A stretch of DNA of 6,590 bases from an uncultured Clostridia bacterium. GTDB taxonomy: Bacteria; Bacillota; Clostridia; Oscillospirales; Acutalibacteraceae. The translations under genes and the position numbers were made by a program. Positions 5,925 through 6,590 of this stretch are shown here, piece by piece. Numbering within the stretch: position 1 is the stretch's first letter; each line of letters opens with the position of its first letter. The stretch spans positions 1-6,590 of the forward strand of contig CALWMQ010000043.1 of NCBI GenBank assembly GCA_944382025.1. Reading direction: 5' to 3'. The notes beneath the pieces were generated by a model. The model searched no databases. It saw nothing but the letters and a program-made list of their open reading frames with translations, and was not told where the DNA came from.

Positions 5925-6098
5925 ATGAAAGAGGCGCATTCTATCGGCATCATCGGCGGGGCGGACGGCCCTACCGCCATCTACACCACCCTGTCCTTCC
6001 GGGAAGTACTGCTTCTTGGGGCAGCGGCTTTGTCTTGTCTGGCCTGTCTGGTAGCCCTGCTGTTTCACTACCGGGCAAAAGCCAGGGCCAAAGACTGA
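5925..6098 (+). CDS. 57-aa single-span membrane protein with GIIGGADGPT signature
   Basis: A short protein with an N-terminal SIGIIGGADGPTAIY (6-20), one hydrophobic segment at about 28-49, and a basic tail RAKARAK (50-56). The positive-inside rule suggests N-out, C-in. From memory, GIIGGADGPTAI is the hallmark of the beta subunit of Na+-translocating decarboxylases (OadB/MmdB/GcdB), where its Asp is an essential ion-site residue (Asp203 of Klebsiella OadB); here it would be Asp14. The full beta subunit has many spans and about 370-430 aa, so this is not a functional pump by itself, and no biotin carrier or carboxyltransferase gene is near. The start at 5925 uses AAAGGA (5911-5916) with 8 nt spacing; ATG 5916 overlaps that site. 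It lies 33 nt after the ParE stop and 64 nt before the ParC start. Function unknown; it could be a small accessory or regulatory peptide, or a relic of a beta subunit. Confidence 0.7.
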   Translation: MKEAHSIGIIGGADGPTAIYTTLSFREVLLLGAAALSCLACLVALLFHYRAKARAKD

Positions 6099-6103
6099 TT
6101 TCA

Positions 6104-6129
6104 GCGGAAAATAGCGGTTCCGCCTTTTT
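6104..6129 (+). terminator. Short intrinsic-terminator-like hairpin inside the topoisomerase unit
   Basis: GCGGAA (6104-6109) pairs with TTCCGC (6118-6123) around an 8-nt loop. One C and five Ts (6125-6129) follow. The 6-bp stem is short, so termination is likely partial. It sits 6 nt after the 57-aa gene and 33 nt before the ParC-type start, where it could lower ParC-type relative to ParE-type transcript. No second promoter for the ParC-type gene is visible between it and 6163. Confidence 0.5.
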
Positions 6130-6162
6130 GTGCATGGCGGGACTGGAAAGGCATGAAAGAGA

Positions 6163-6590
6163 ATGGGGAAAAAAACCAAAAAAACGGCATCTTCCTCCCT
6201 GGAAAGGCTTCCGGAAAATGCTCATATTGCGGGTGCGGGGCTGGTGGAAACCCAGAGAATTACGAATACTCTGGAAACCAACTATATGCCCTATGCCATG
6301 AGCGTTATCCTGTCCCGGGCTATTCCTGAGATAGACGGCTTTAAGCCTTCCCATCGGAAGCTACTGTATACCATGTACAGGATGGGTCTGCTCACCGGGA
6401 ACCGGACCAAGTCTGCCAACATCGTAGGGGCCACCATGAAACTGAACCCCCACGGCGACGCGGCTATCTATGAGACCATGGTTCGGCTATCCAGAGGGTA
6501 TCAGGCCCTGCTGCATCCTTATGTGGATTCCAAAGGAAACTTTGGCCGGGCGTATTCCAGCGATATGGAATACGCGGCGTCCCGATACAC
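6163..6590 (+). CDS. parC: Type IIA DNA topoisomerase cleavage subunit, ParC/GyrA-type (partial, 3' end outside window)
   Basis: The DNA-cleaving subunit that partners the upstream ParE-type protein. Only 142 full codons are present. After a polar N-terminus of about 38 residues come YMPYAMSVILSRAIPEIDGFKPS (41-63), HRKLLYTM (64-71), TKSANIVG (82-89), LNPHGDAAIYETMVRLSRG (94-112) and GNFGRAYSSDMEYAASRY (125-142). Arg141 and Tyr142 align with E. coli GyrA Arg121 and the active-site Tyr122, so the catalytic tyrosine codon (6586-6588) is the last complete codon. The first His of the usual HPHGD is Asn95. Position 100, equivalent to GyrA Ser83, is Ala; position 104, equivalent to Asp87, is Glu. 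ATG 6163 is the only start after the in-frame TGA at 6154; GGAAAGG (6145-6151) is a distant Shine-Dalgarno with 11 nt spacing. The C-terminal beta-pinwheel, which would separate gyrase from topo IV, is not visible. Confidence 0.93.
   Translation, partial: MGKKTKKTASSSLERLPENAHIAGAGLVETQRITNTLETNYMPYAMSVILSRAIPEIDGFKPSHRKLLYTMYRMGLLTGNRTKSANIVGATMKLNPHGDAAIYETMVRLSRGYQALLHPYVDSKGNFGRAYSSDMEYAASRY

Noticed and set aside
5136..6179. 347-codon minus-strand open frame
   Set aside because: It is antisense to the Toprim region and the 57-aa gene, with low-information composition and no start signals. It is a shadow of the plus-strand codon bias.
6035..6301. 88-codon plus-strand frame overlapping the 57-aa gene and the ParC start
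   Set aside because: It crosses the terminator-like hairpin and overlaps a clear GyrA/ParC N-terminus in another frame, and no motif is seen.
1..6590. CRISPR arrays, tRNA or rRNA genes, transposases, toxin-antitoxin or defence modules
   Set aside because: No regular spacer-repeat pattern, tRNA-like sequence or recognisable mobile or defence protein was found on either strand.

Overview
The window looks like a chromosomal piece of a low-to-mid-GC Firmicute of class Clostridia, probably an Oscillospiraceae/Ruminococcaceae-type gut anaerobe. The evidence is the GC-leaning codon use, Gram-positive Shine-Dalgarno sites, a free-standing 391-aa AICAR formyltransferase and a divergent ParE/ParC-type topoisomerase pair. 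The family and genus assignment is inference from protein style recalled from memory; no search was run.

Layout. (1) Bases 1-8 are the first codons of a minus-strand gene leaving the window, with a clear ribosome binding site. (2) Bases 9-263 are a divergent intergenic region whose first 120 bases are about 39% GC by hand count. It holds three copies (two direct, one inverted) of a CCTTAC...TTTTGT/TGTAGC-like motif, which can form two mutually exclusive stems. (3) Bases 264-3513 are a tight plus-strand cluster: a purH-like AICAR formyltransferase, a class I SAM-dependent methyltransferase with an altered SAM-binding loop, and purD. (4) Bases 3514-3908 are a non-coding boundary with a very stable GC hairpin, a good sigma-A promoter and a roughly 140-nt leader. 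(5) Bases 3909-6590 are a second plus-strand unit: a ParE/GyrB-type ATPase subunit, a 57-aa single-span membrane protein carrying the GIIGGADGPT signature of sodium-pumping decarboxylase beta subunits, a small terminator-like hairpin, and a ParC/GyrA-type subunit cut off by the window edge just after its active-site tyrosine.

How the genes fit together. PurD attaches glycine to phosphoribosylamine early in de novo purine synthesis, and the purH-like enzyme does the penultimate formyl transfer to AICAR. The IMP cyclohydrolase domain that normally follows in the same polypeptide is absent, so the last step needs another gene outside this window. The methyltransferase between them has no obvious purine role. 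The ParE- and ParC-type subunits should assemble into one type IIA topoisomerase. Both quinolone-pocket positions differ from the sensitive E. coli sequence.

The best candidates for something little described are the 57-aa decarboxylase-signature microprotein lodged between the topoisomerase genes, the switch-like repeat leader at the left edge, and the damaged-looking methyltransferase. I see no CRISPR array, tRNA, rRNA, transposase or recognisable defence system.
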